64,000 nucleotides of DNA from an uncultured Burkholderiales bacterium. Its GTDB lineage: Bacteria > Pseudomonadota > Gammaproteobacteria > Burkholderiales > Eutrophovitaceae. Below are positions 29,501 to 37,035 of this stretch, piece after piece; within the stretch, counting starts at the first letter, position 1, and each line of letters starts with the position of its first letter. The position numbers and the translations under genes are program-made. The stretch covers positions 250,091 through 314,090 of the forward strand of contig CATOSA010000006.1 of assembly GCA_951812315.1 (NCBI GenBank), read 5' to 3'. The notes below the pieces were generated by a model that saw only the letters and a list, made by a program, of their open reading frames with translations, had not been told where the DNA came from and did no database searches.

Positions 29501-29993
29501 CGCCACCGCGAATGCTGTACTCACCGGGAGATACAACCTGGCTGACATGGGAATAACTTGCCAGTGTTAGCTGCTCGCGAAAACGTTCTGTTTCAAGGGT
29601 CTCGCCACGTTTCAGGAAAAAAGTATGCTTTGCCAGAAACCCGGTCGGCGGTAGCCGGTAGAGCATCGTCGTCACCGGCACGACCACCACATCACATTCG
29701 GAGCGAGCGATGTGGTAGAGCGTTTCGAGCCTTTCTGATATCAGATCCTGGTGCGGCGAGAACGCGTCGTAGGGAAGGGTTTCCCAGTCGGGAAACAAAT
29801 GTATCCGTAGCGCCGGCGAGAAAAATCTCAGTTCGTCGACCAGGCGCTGGGCGTCGGCGGCTTCGTTGGTCACAATGAGCACCGGTCGGCGCTCAGTCGC
29901 AAGCCGCGACAGCAACAGTGCGCTGCCGGAGCCAGGCGGCATCGGGAAACGTGTGCGTTGCCCCTGCCTGGGAATGAGAGGTGGTGTGCTCAT
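26586..29993 (-). CDS. mfd: Transcription-repair coupling factor Mfd
   Basis: A protein of about 1135 residues that removes RNA polymerase stalled at lesions and recruits UvrA. The order is UvrB-like N-terminus, RNA polymerase interaction domain (LEYLGGDKLYVPVSQLEVI), then a RecG-like translocase with ICGDVGFGKTEVALRAAF, VIIDEEHRFGV and TATPIPRTL, and the TRG region. ATG 29993 gives the usual N-terminus. A farther upstream start at 30035 would place coding sequence over the -10 box at 30012-30017. Confidence 0.96.
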   Translation of the reverse strand: MSTPPLIPRQGQRTRFPMPPGSGSALLLSRLATERRPVLIVTNEAADAQRLVDELRFFSPALRIHLFPDWETLPYDAFSPHQDLISERLETLYHIARSECDVVVVPVTTMLYRLPPTGFLAKHTFFLKRGETLETERFREQLTLASYSHVSQVVSPGEYSIRGGVIDVFPMGSAVPYRIDLFDNDIDSIRTFDVDTQRSIYKVNDVRLLPAREFPTDDDARKLFRSRFREIMEGTPAKSRIYKDVSQGLAPAGIEYYLPLFFNDTATMTDYLPAQTWICLHGNVAESIRKFQEETDSRFRLLSGDPDRPLLRPSMLFLREDEFFSRLKPFARLELIAQEDCAERIASDLPDVAVNRRADDDPLKALKALSQSYGGRALVIADSPGRRETLHSLFNEYALQPSMVTDWPAFQHSADELALTVGSLHSGFIDEVGNYALVTENELFPTQARNRTSRERRVSSENMLRDLAEVSPGDPVVHMQHGVGRYTGLTTMELGEGQTEFLTLEYLGGDKLYVPVSQLEVINRYSGGPPETAPIHKLGSGQWEKAKKRAAKQVRDTAAELLSLYALRASRKGYSFGLDEHDYAAFSDAFPFEETADQAAAIKATLNDLQSKKPMDRLICGDVGFGKTEVALRAAFVTVADNRQVAVLVPTTLLAEQHFQTFSDRFADWPVKIAELSRFRNAKETSATIAGLADGSIDIVIGTHKLLSRGTEFKNLGLVIIDEEHRFGVRQKEKLKALRAEVDVLTLTATPIPRTLTMAMEGLREFSIIATAPQRRLAIKTFVSRMGDGLIREAVLRELKRGGQIYFLHNEVNTIAHMRDKLVKLVPEARIRIAHGQLHERELELVMRDFYQSRFNLLLCSTIIETGIDVPSANTIIINRADKFGLAQLHQLRGRVGRSHHQAYAYLLTPEEEALRGQAKKRLEAIQMMEELGSGFFLAMHDLEIRGAGEVLGDSQSGEMQEVGFQLYVDMLNKAVRSLKDGQQVDLNEQTRAGAEVNLHTPALLPETYCANVHQRLVIYKRLANCNTQGELATMQEEIIDRFGAISDPVKALFESHRLRIASKPLGIIRIDASSDAILVQFEPEPPIDPMKIIDLVQSRNDARFAGSDRFRVQLDAADFKTRVTIAQDLLRKLK

Positions 29994-30011
29994 CTTGCCG
30001 GAAAGCCACCG

Positions 30012-30017
30012 ATTATA
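30012..30017 (-). promoter_or_regulatory. Likely -10 box of the mfd promoter
   Basis: Read on the minus strand this is a perfect TATAAT, 18 nt before the mfd ATG. A weak -35 candidate (GCAAGG) lies 17 bp farther upstream. It falls in the short divergent gap between mfd and ispD. Confidence 0.4.
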
Positions 30018-30094
30018 GTTTAGAACCCCCCGCACCTTGCGGTAGATGCCATTCGGCGTTGATAATGCCGTCGGATGTCTGTGAAGAGAATTGT

Positions 30095-30796
30095 ATGATG
30101 CGTTGTGTCGCCCTGATACCGGCGGCAGGCACGGGGTCGCGCGTCGGTGATGAATGTCCCAAACAGTATCTGACGCTACTGGGTAAACCGATGCTGGCGT
30201 ATTCCATAGAGGTCCTGATCAATCACCCCCGTATCGCTACCGTGTTTGTCGTCGTTGCGCCTGAAGACAGTTGGTTTGAACGATTCAACTGGAGTGAGTT
30301 CGGGTCTGAACTGCAGGTCGTGCGAGTTGGAGGTGCGACACGGTCAAAAAGCGTCACCAGAGGATTGAAGGCAATGGGCGACGCGGTCAGCCCGGACGAC
30401 TGGGTGCTGGTTCATGATGCCGCCAGACCCTGCCTTTCAAACACGCTGCTGGACCGGCTCATTGCTGGAATTGGTGAAGATGATGTTGGAGGCTTGCTCG
30501 CTTGCCGGATTGCGGACACGATAAAGTCGGCCGATACGCATCATCGAGTAATTGAGACCCGATCAAGGCACGGATTGTGGGGTGCGCAAACGCCGCAGAT
30601 GTTTCGTCGCGGCTTGCTCGAACGGGCGTTGTCGGCAGTCGACTCCGAAGAAATTACCGATGACGCGTCGGCCGTCGAACAATTGGGTTATCAGCCGCTT
30701 TTGATTGAATCGGAAGTCGAGAACCTGAAAGTGACGTACGCTGGCGATCTGCGGCTGGCGCAGACGATACTGGAATCCCGGAGGGACAACCAATGA
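30095..30796 (+). CDS. ispD: 2-C-methyl-D-erythritol 4-phosphate cytidylyltransferase IspD
   Basis: The third step of the MEP isoprenoid pathway, joining CTP to MEP. The N-terminal nucleotide-binding motif is [17 protein letters not shown], followed by VHDAARPC and, near the C-terminus, [11 protein letters not shown]. The frame is open farther upstream, but ATG 30095 (or 30098) is preceded by AAGAG at a proper distance and begins at the family N-terminus. The stop overlaps the ispF start. Confidence 0.93.
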   Translation: MMRCVALIPAAGTGSRVGDECPKQYLTLLGKPMLAYSIEVLINHPRIATVFVVVAPEDSWFERFNWSEFGSELQVVRVGGATRSKSVTRGLKAMGDAVSPDDWVLVHDAARPCLSNTLLDRLIAGIGEDDVGGLLACRIADTIKSADTHHRVIETRSRHGLWGAQTPQMFRRGLLERALSAVDSEEITDDASAVEQLGYQPLLIESEVENLKVTYAGDLRLAQTILESRRDNQ

Positions 30797-31287
30797 AGAT
30801 AGGTGAAGGATTTGATGCGCATGCCCTTGTCGAGGGAAGGCCGCTGATCATTGGCGGCGTGCAGATTCCGTTCGAAAAAGGGCTGTCGGGTCACTCCGAC
30901 GCCGATGTTCTGCTGCATGCCATTTGCGACGCATTGCTCGGCGCGGCCGCCATGGGCGATATCGGACAACTTTTTCCGGACAGCGATGAGCGCTATGCAG
31001 GCGCAGATAGCCGCGCACTATTGCGCGAAGTCGGATCGAAAGTTAGCCAGGCAGGATATACCATTGGCAATATCGATTCGACCGTCATTGCGCAGCAACC
31101 AAAATTGGCGCCGCACATTCCGAAAATGGCCGCCAATATTGCAAGCGACCTGGGAATTATCATAACAAAGGTCAGCGTAAAGGCGAAGACAACGGAAAAT
31201 CTCGGCTTTACTGGCCGTGGCGAAGGAATTGCCGCAAAGGCAATTGCTCTGTTGATGCAGCCCAGGTCGTTTCCAATTCCCGTTTGA
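30793..31287 (+). CDS. ispF: 2-C-methyl-D-erythritol 2,4-cyclodiphosphate synthase IspF
   Basis: A 164-residue trimeric enzyme cyclising CDP-ME 2-phosphate in the MEP pathway. The metal ligands are Asp8, His10 (GEGFDAH) and His42 in [19 protein letters not shown]. The [19 protein letters not shown] segment is the C-terminal family signature. It overlaps ispD by ATGA and is followed without gap by thpR. Confidence 0.95.
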   Translation: MKIGEGFDAHALVEGRPLIIGGVQIPFEKGLSGHSDADVLLHAICDALLGAAAMGDIGQLFPDSDERYAGADSRALLREVGSKVSQAGYTIGNIDSTVIAQQPKLAPHIPKMAANIASDLGIIITKVSVKAKTTENLGFTGRGEGIAAKAIALLMQPRSFPIPV

Positions 31288-31814
31288 GCCGATCGTCACA
31301 ACGGCTCTTTCTTGCGCTGTGGCCGGACCCCAGGCTGCGCACGGTTTTACACACTTACGCGCAGCAACTGCAAAGCGTGTTCGGTGGGCGCACGGTTGCG
31401 AAGGACAACATTCACCTTACGTTAGTGTTTATCGGTTCGCTGTCTTCGGACCGCATTGATGGGCTGCGCAAGATCATTGGATCGCTTCGCGCCCAGCGCT
31501 TTGAACTTGACCTGGTCAGGGCAGGATGCTGGAAACGAAGCCAGATCGGCTGGCTGGCACCGGAACGGGTTCCGGCATCGCTCAATGTGCTTGTGTCGCA
31601 ACTTCGCAATTCACTGTCGGATGCGCGCATACTTTTTGATGACAAACCGTTCATTCCCCACGTTACGCTGATCAGAAAGGCAAAGTGCAAGTCTAAAGCT
31701 GACTTGCCCGGTATACGGCTTGGCTGGTCCGTCCATCGATTTTCGCTTGTGCATGCGAGGACTTTGTCCACCGGCCCGGTCTACGAAACGATCGACGAAT
31801 GGCCAATGAAATGA
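31284..31814 (+). CDS. thpR: RNA 2',3'-cyclic phosphodiesterase ThpR (LigT)
   Basis: A 176-residue 2H phosphoesterase that opens 2',3'-cyclic phosphates on RNA ends. The two catalytic HxTx motifs are His44-Leu-Thr46 ([10 protein letters not shown]) and His126-Val-Thr128 ([10 protein letters not shown]). The start is a TTG at 31284 overlapping the ispF TGA, with no better start nearby, so translation is probably coupled. Confidence 0.88.
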   Translation: MSRSSQRLFLALWPDPRLRTVLHTYAQQLQSVFGGRTVAKDNIHLTLVFIGSLSSDRIDGLRKIIGSLRAQRFELDLVRAGCWKRSQIGWLAPERVPASLNVLVSQLRNSLSDARILFDDKPFIPHVTLIRKAKCKSKADLPGIRLGWSVHRFSLVHARTLSTGPVYETIDEWPMK

Positions 31815-32208
31815 TGCAAGAGAGCAGTTTCCGGCCAGTGTTTTGCTTCCTGTTTAACGCAGCGGATGGCGGGAAATCCGGGTAGCAAGAATACGAGATG
31901 GCGAGTATGTGAGATGGTGAGAATTCCAGACCGTGAGTAAGCAAGAAAGCGAAAGCACACCCGCACGTCGACACTGATTCTCTCCGAATGCCCGATCTTG
32001 CGCAGGTTCGCGCCCCGTCTGCGACGAAACCCGGTTTTCGACGCGAATGTTTTTTGGACCAGCGTAGCGTTTCATTGATCACGGCGCTTTTGACGAATCA
32101 TCAAGAGCGTGTCAGAGCACACAAAAATGGAGAATTCTCATCATCTTTTGTGCCGTAAATTGTGAAGCACTGCGTGAGGATGTCTTCCAGATAGAGGGAT
32201 TTGATTCC
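31815..32208. other. Intergenic region without recognised gene
   Basis: This 394-bp stretch holds no reading frame with coding character. The only structure seen is a degenerate 16-bp direct repeat at about 31893-31924 (ATACGAGATGGCGAGT, then ATGTGAGATGGTGAGA). It resembles the short tandem repeats found in other gaps of this window. Confidence 0.35.
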
Positions 32209-32755
32209 ATGCTTGCTGTTCAAACGCGCATCGTGAAGTTCTTTGTTACGGACACCGCAGCCGATGCAAGGAATCTCTTTCAACGGCTTCAGGAAGTAGA
32301 CAGCCTTAGATCCTACGTCCGACGAAACAGGTGGCTGGTGACTCTTGAGTCATTGGTTATCGTTCTAACCAGCTTTGCGAGTCTGCTCGGAATCTTCACG
32401 TTGCTGCCGGAGTTGCACTGGTTCTTCGTACTCCCACTGATTGTGTTACTGCCTGTTTTTCTGGGCGGAAGCCTTTTCGTCCAGGCATTTGTTTTCTTTT
32501 CCTGGCTTGAAGGGCGTTCTTTGGCGCGAGTGCTTGGACGTCGCGGCAAACAGGCCCCTGGGCCACTCGCCTAGATGGCTTGTCAGAAAACTGCGCCTGG
32601 ACATGAGCCCCTTTCCTCCTGTGCCGTGGTTTCTGACAACTGTCTTTCTGCTCATACCGCTTGGCTTGCTGTTGCATGTTTTGCCGGTGGCCGGATATGT
32701 AGTCGTAGGTTTTGCGCTCGCAACGCCGATCTTCTATGGGTTAATTGACCGCTAA
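32209..32755 (+). pseudogene. Small membrane protein, probably frameshifted
   Basis: The first frame (32209-32574) encodes a basic N-terminus and two hydrophobic helices (LVTLESLVIVLTSFASLLGIF and FFVLPLIVLLPVFLGGSLFVQAF), then stops after LARVLGRRGK. The +1 frame continues without break with a basic linker and two more helices (WFLTTVFLLIPLGLLLHVLPVAGYVVVGFALATPIFYGLIDR) to 32755. The two parts together give a sensible four-helix protein of about 180 residues, with the shift near 32540-32560. No function can be named. The first part alone might still be made. Confidence 0.5.
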
Positions 32756-33109
32756 CATCGGTCAGCAAGAGGGTGGCGAATTGTTCTGACGATTCCGTTG
32801 ATTCTGTCGGATTCTTCCGACCGACAATGTTGCGTATGCAAGTTATGGTGATCCGGGTTCTTGGTCATTATTGCTGACGGGAAGAACGAAAAGTTCTCGG
32901 TCATCCAGCCGTAGAGTCGCACCTGCCTGAACACTGATCACCCGACCTTTCTGTTCACCGGGCTGTTGCAGGTTGTGCTGTGGCGACCGTATAGTAGCGG
33001 CGGTTGAACATGCGTCGTTGTCGAAATGCCACGCCCTGCGCATGGCGTTCGGGGCATTTTGGCCGTGCAGGACTGAATCGGTCTCGACGAACAATTCTAT
33101 CCATCACTG
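32756..33109. other. Intergenic region without recognised gene
   Basis: These 354 bp lie between two small membrane-protein genes. A short hairpin (GTCGG, six-nt loop, CCGAC, near 32807-32823) is present but has no T run. No promoter, RNA gene or coding frame could be supported. Confidence 0.3.
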
Positions 33110-33613
33110 ATGATGCGCTTTCGGCTCGCGAGAATGTCTCCGCTCATTCGGGCATTTACGATTTTTCTGTTGGCGTTGCCGGTAGCGTTGCTTGTTGCAA
33201 CACTACTCGGAACACATCAACTCGCCATTCCGGCCGTTTTTGTGGCTGCCATTCACTCGTGGGTGTGGCTACGCTTTCGGCCGCGAGAGTTTGTCGTGCA
33301 CGGGGAAACGCTCGAAGTTATCTGGCCACTGAAGTGGCGTGAAGTGTCCCGGGACAGTATCACCGAAATTCGCGTGATTGACAGACTTGCTCTACGAAAG
33401 GAAATCGGTTGGGGTGTTCGAATCGGTGCTGGCGGTCTGTGGGGTGCGTTCGGCTGGCTATGGACCACAAAGCGAGGCATCGTTCAGATGTACGTGTCGC
33501 GAACAGATTGCTTCGTGTGGATCGAGCGTGACGGCAAACGGCCGTGGCTGATTACGCCAGAGAATCCTCAACAGTTTGTGCGAGCATTATCCGATACACG
33601 GCCTGCGATGTAA
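33110..33613 (+). CDS. Small membrane protein with PH-like domain
   Basis: A 167-residue protein of unknown role. Two N-terminal helices (about residues 14-48) are followed by RFRPREFVVHGETLEVIWPLKWREVSRDSITEIRVIDR, which resembles the start of bacterial PH-domain proteins (a beta-rich domain at the membrane face), and a C-terminal part ending in TPENPQQFVRAL as in many such proteins. A second ATG follows directly. It stands alone. Confidence 0.55.
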   Translation: MMRFRLARMSPLIRAFTIFLLALPVALLVATLLGTHQLAIPAVFVAAIHSWVWLRFRPREFVVHGETLEVIWPLKWREVSRDSITEIRVIDRLALRKEIGWGVRIGAGGLWGAFGWLWTTKRGIVQMYVSRTDCFVWIERDGKRPWLITPENPQQFVRALSDTRPAM

Positions 33614-33642
33614 TGTTGAACAAACTGTCAAATAACCGGACT

Positions 33643-33674
33643 ATGGATATAACGGGCGATGGATATATTGGTCA
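33643..33674. repeat. Two degenerate 16-bp direct repeats
   Basis: ATGGATATAACGGGCG (33643-33658) is followed directly by ATGGATATATTGGTCA (33659-33674). It lies 100 bp before the longer 15-bp repeat array. Confidence 0.4.
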
Positions 33675-33778
33675 ACAGGGCATGGACAGCGCGTGCTATC
33701 GCCTTCGCGGCAGTTCACTCAACGGTTAGTTCGGGGCTCAAAATGTCATTGCCTGATATTTCCCTGCATCGTGTGTCA

Positions 33779-33868
33779 CAACATGATTCGACCTGAAATG
33801 GTTCGGCATGACATAGTTCGACCCAACATCGTTCGACCCAATATGGTTCGCCACAACACGGTATGTCA
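33779..33868. repeat. Six degenerate 15-bp tandem repeats upstream of the amidase gene
   Basis: The units are CAACATGATTCGACC, TGAAATGGTTCGGCA, TGACATAGTTCGACC, CAACATCGTTCGACC, CAATATGGTTCGCCA and CAACACGGTATGTCA. In one forward frame (possible ATG at 33783, stop at 33905) they read as five-residue units such as NMIRP, EMVRH, DIVRP, NIVRP and NMVRH. No Shine-Dalgarno sequence precedes that ATG, so a small repeat peptide is possible but not supported. The array ends 41 bp before the amidase start. Confidence 0.7.
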
Positions 33869-33909
33869 CTACGTGGATTATCCGCGAATAGCCGATCAGT
33901 TCTGACATC

Positions 33910-35310
33910 ATGACCCTTGTTGATCTTTGTTATCTTGGTCTCATCGAAGTGGGCAAATGCATCCGTGGGCGCCAGTTCTCGTCGGTCGAAGTTACTCGTG
34001 CGATGCTGGAGCGTATTTCCGGCAGTGATGACCGGCTTCGAAGCTACGCCACGTTGACGCCTGATCTGGCACTGCGCGACGCGGCGCAGGCTGACGCGGA
34101 AATTGACAGCGGCATACACCGCGGGGCGTTGCACGGCGTGCCAATTGCCGTGAAGGACTTGTGTAACACAGAAGGTATTGCCACCGCGGCCGGGATGCCT
34201 ATATACCGGGATTTCGTGCCGGAACGCGATGCGACGGTAGTGTCGCGGCTTAAATCCGCGGGCGCCGTATTGCTTGGCAAGCTGGCAATGACCGAGGGCG
34301 CGTTCTCGGCGCATCATCCTTCGATCCAGCCGCCGGTCAGTCCCTGGAATCCGGATCGCTGGACCGGTGTTTCTTCGAGCGGTTCCGGCGTGCCAACTGC
34401 CGCCGGTCTATGTTATGCGTCGCTCGGTACAGACACGCTCGGGTCGATTCGCTTTCCTTCGACCATGAACGGGGTGACCGGGCTCAAACCCACCACTGGC
34501 CGGGTCAGCCGTGCCGGCATTTTTGCGCTTGCCGACTCGCTGGATCACGTCGGCCCGATGGCTCGAAACGCCGCTGACGCCGCCGCAGTGCTTGGCGCAA
34601 TTGCTGGCGCGGACCCTGACGACCGGTCCGCACTCGATGTGCCGGTGCCCGATTACCTCGCAGATATTGATACTGGCGTGGAAGGATTGCGCATCGGTAT
34701 TGACCGTCGTCTAATTGCAGGGGCAGCGGATGCCGATGTCGTACGTGCGGTCGAGAATGCTTGTACAGAATTTGTCGATCTTGGCGCAGACCTGAGAGAA
34801 GTTACTTGCCCCTCGCTGGAACAGGTAGCACGCGATGCAGTAAAGCTATGTGCGGTAGAGGCGGCACTTTCGCACGAGGCGACATTTCCGAGGCGGCGCG
34901 ATCAATATGGCCTGGTGCTGGCGCGACTGCTGGAGGCGGGCCGGAAGCTGGATGGGCTCACAGTTGCGAAGATCATGCGGCGCCGCGCCGAATTTCGCGA
35001 TCAGCTTGTCAAGTTGTTCGGTGAAATCGACGTGTTGCTGATGCCGGCAATGAACACAGCGTCGCCAACCAATGCGTGGCTCGCAGAGAAAAGCGACGAT
35101 GCGCAAGAGCGGCTTGCCCGGATCCTGTTTACTGCGCCTTTCGACATGAGTGGCAACCCGAGCCTGACTTTGCCTGGCGGTGAGACCTCCGATGGATTGC
35201 CAATTGGTTTTCAGATTATTGGCCGGCACCTGGACGAAGCACTGGTGCTACGCGCGGGGCACGCATTTCAGCAAGCTTCAAGCTGGCACTTGCGACGACC
35301 GCCTGGTTAG
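33910..35310 (+). CDS. Amidase-signature family hydrolase
   Basis: A 466-residue Ser-Ser-Lys amidase. The catalytic Lys82 (AVKDLCNTEG), the serine-rich loop GVSSSGSG (153-160) and the nucleophile Ser179 in GTDTLGSIRFPS are all present, with GLKPTTGRVSRAG and DHVGPMARN after them. It is related to GatA, but no gatB or gatC is adjacent, so it is more likely a metabolic amidase of unknown substrate. There is no signal peptide. Confidence 0.88.
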   Translation: MTLVDLCYLGLIEVGKCIRGRQFSSVEVTRAMLERISGSDDRLRSYATLTPDLALRDAAQADAEIDSGIHRGALHGVPIAVKDLCNTEGIATAAGMPIYRDFVPERDATVVSRLKSAGAVLLGKLAMTEGAFSAHHPSIQPPVSPWNPDRWTGVSSSGSGVPTAAGLCYASLGTDTLGSIRFPSTMNGVTGLKPTTGRVSRAGIFALADSLDHVGPMARNAADAAAVLGAIAGADPDDRSALDVPVPDYLADIDTGVEGLRIGIDRRLIAGAADADVVRAVENACTEFVDLGADLREVTCPSLEQVARDAVKLCAVEAALSHEATFPRRRDQYGLVLARLLEAGRKLDGLTVAKIMRRRAEFRDQLVKLFGEIDVLLMPAMNTASPTNAWLAEKSDDAQERLARILFTAPFDMSGNPSLTLPGGETSDGLPIGFQIIGRHLDEALVLRAGHAFQQASSWHLRRPPG

Positions 35311-35329
35311 CCCGCATATTTCACGAGGG

Positions 35330-35465
35330 ATTCGCTTTCAGGGGAAATGTGCCTAAACAGATTGCGACGATCGGGCGCAGAGGAATAGCCAGACTATTGC
35401 GCCGAATTCTTTCCAAACAGGTCGATCGTTCAAGCTGTGACGGCACATTTTTCCTGAAAGCGAAT
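35330..35465. repeat. MITE-like element with 24-bp terminal inverted repeats
   Basis: The left arm (35330-35353) starts ATTCGCTTTCAGG. The right arm (35442-35465) is its reverse complement with two mismatches in 24 bp. The similarity continues inward imperfectly for about 20 bp (ACAGATTGCGACGATCG against ACAGCTTGAACGATCGA on the other strand). There is no coding capacity in the 136 bp. The IS1595 element at 35466 is inserted exactly at its right edge, and the last 8 bp of the right arm are the IS target duplication. It may be a non-autonomous element or a hairpin-forming intergenic repeat. Confidence 0.6.
35458..35465. repeat. Left target-site duplication AAGCGAAT
   Basis: Identical to the 8 bp at 38874-38881. 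An 8-bp duplication is the size normally made by IS1595-family elements. Confidence 0.9.
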
Positions 35466-35483
35466 GGGAATTATATATTTGGG

Positions 35484-35512
35484 TTGACAGTTATTCGTTA
35501 GTCAGCTAGTCT
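35484..35512 (+). promoter_or_regulatory. Transposase promoter starting in the left inverted repeat
   Basis: A perfect -35 TTGACA (35484-35489) lies inside the left terminal repeat. TAGTCT (35507-35512) at 17-bp spacing is a moderate -10. It would start transcription just before the transposase ATG at 35539, which has AAAGAGG upstream. Confidence 0.4.
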
Positions 35513-35538
35513 CGCATTATCGGTTAAAGAGGTTTAAC

Positions 35539-36530
35539 ATGACTCAAACTCCTGGTAAGGCGCATCGGCAAGGCATCACTCTGTTCGAATTACAGGATAA
35601 GTTTCCTAATGAACTTTCCGCCCGCAAGTGGTTTGAGGATATTCTGTGGCCGGATGGTACCCGACACTGCCCCCGATGCGGCGGCATGGACACGCACGAA
35701 TGCTCACATGCGAAGATGCCCTACCGATGCCGTGACTGTCGCAAGTATTTCAGCATCAAGACCGGCACGGTTATGGAAGGCTCCCCCCTCCCCCTGCTCA
35801 AGTGGGTTTACGCTATCTATCTCGACACAACCTCCCTGAAAGGCGTGTCAAGCATGAAGCTTCACCGTGACTTGGGAATTACCCAGAAGACAGCATGGTT
35901 CATGCAGCAGCGTATTCGTGAGGCGTTTGCTGACCGAGGCGCTGATGACGAGTTTGAAGGCCCTGTGGAAGTCGATGAGACTTACGTCGGCGGTAAGCGC
36001 CGGAACATGAGCAACGACAAGCGCAAAGATTTGGAAGGGGCCGGTCGCGGCTCGGTGGGCAAGTCCGCAGTTGTCGGCGCGAAGGATCGCAACAGCAACA
36101 AAGTTTCGGCTAAGGCGGTTGAATTTACCGACGCACGAACGTTGATCCCTTTCATCGAAGCAAAGGCTGCGCAAGGCGCGACGATCTACACCGATGACGC
36201 ATCGGCTTATCGCAGCCTGCATTCCGCGTTTAACGGTTACAGACACGAAAGCGTCAAACACAGCACAACGAGTATGTCAGAGGACAAGTCCATACCAACG
36301 GTATTGAGAGCTTCTGGGCAATGTTTAAGCGTGCGCATAAGGGTACCTTCCATAAGCTCAGCCCCAAGCACCTAAACCGCTACGTCCATGAATTTGCCGT
36401 CCGCCACAACATAAGGAAAATGGACACCCTTCGCCAAATGGCCTTTATTGCTTCGTGCATGTCGGGACAGTCCCTACCATACGAAAAGCTCATTGCCGAT
36501 AACGGCCTTGATTCGTTCGCGCGGTCCTAA
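35539..36530 (+). pseudogene. IS1595-family transposase, frameshifted
   Basis: The N-terminal zinc ribbon has CPRCGG and YRCRDCRKYFSIKTGT. The ISXO2-like catalytic domain shows VEVDETYVGGKRRN (first Asp) and YTDDASAY (second Asp). After HESVKHS near 36262 the frame goes out and stops at 36375. The -1 frame resumes with EYVRGQVHTNGIESFWAMFKR, which holds the conserved Asn and Glu of the DDNE site, and ends at 36530. No slippery run is seen at the break, so programmed frameshifting is unlikely and the enzyme is probably inactive. Confidence 0.85.
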
Positions 36531-36535
36531 TCGCT

Positions 36536-37030
36536 ATGCTTAATCTAGTAGAGGCGGAAGTTCGCCAACAAATCGACCAAAGGTTGTTAGCCCGAGGGTG
36601 GACGTTAGACCCCCAATCTCCTAGTAGGGACGTGTTCATCGAGCGTTCGGTGGTGAGGCGACTTGGCAATATTCAAAAACGTAAGCTTGAAGGTCTGGCC
36701 CCCGACTATGTTCTCTTTGCCAACAAGGTCCCCGTTGCCGTGATAGAGGCAAAGAAACCTAGAGTTTCAATTAAGAGCGCGTTTGAGCAGGGCAAGGACT
36801 ACGCTGACCGCATAGGTTGTGACTTTGTATTCGCCTGTAACGGGCCAACATTTAAATCCCTTCATGCGCCGACTGGCGATCCTATGTTTCTGAACAACGT
36901 CGAGGTCACCGAACCACTCCCGCCATCGATTCTTCGCAAGTTCTGTGAGAAATCGACTAACAGCGTGTTCACGGTGTCCCATCGCGTTATCGAGTCGAGG
37001 GCAGAGTTGATTGGCGTGTTCGAGAGCTAA
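36536..37030 (+). CDS. HsdR_N-like PD-(D/E)xK nuclease domain protein
   Basis: A 164-residue protein that matches only the N-terminal nuclease domain of type I restriction subunits. The catalytic motif is Pro56-Asp57 (APDYVL) and Glu71-Ala-Lys73 (VIEAKKP), followed by QGKDYA (from Gln85), the Q-x3-Y motif of HsdR nucleases. There is no helicase. The downstream methylase frame is open just before its GTG (reading ELNN), so the two were probably once one nuclease-methylase-specificity protein split by a 1-nt shift near 37020-37030. They could also now work as separate subunits. Confidence 0.75.
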   Translation: MLNLVEAEVRQQIDQRLLARGWTLDPQSPSRDVFIERSVVRRLGNIQKRKLEGLAPDYVLFANKVPVAVIEAKKPRVSIKSAFEQGKDYADRIGCDFVFACNGPTFKSLHAPTGDPMFLNNVEVTEPLPPSILRKFCEKSTNSVFTVSHRVIESRAELIGVFES

Positions 37031-37035
37031 ACAAC

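Noticed and set aside
33779-33868. CRISPR array
   Set aside because: Repeats are 15 bp, degenerate and without spacers, and no cas genes are present.
33910-35310. GatA subunit of the tRNA amidotransferase
   Set aside because: The amidase signature fits, but gatB and gatC are not adjacent and the gene stands alone, so the general amidase call is kept.
35330-35465. Terminator of the amidase gene
   Set aside because: The arms are 88 bp apart and lack a T run; a repeat element explains them better, although a transcriptional role is not excluded.
36255-36300. Programmed frameshift in the transposase
   Set aside because: No slippery heptamer or A/T run and no downstream structure at the break; a mutation is simpler.
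36321-36530. Separate small ORF after the IS1595 transposase
   Set aside because: Its sequence (GIESFWAMFKR, then HKLSPKHLNRYVHEF) is the displaced C-terminus of the transposase, so it was merged into the pseudogene.
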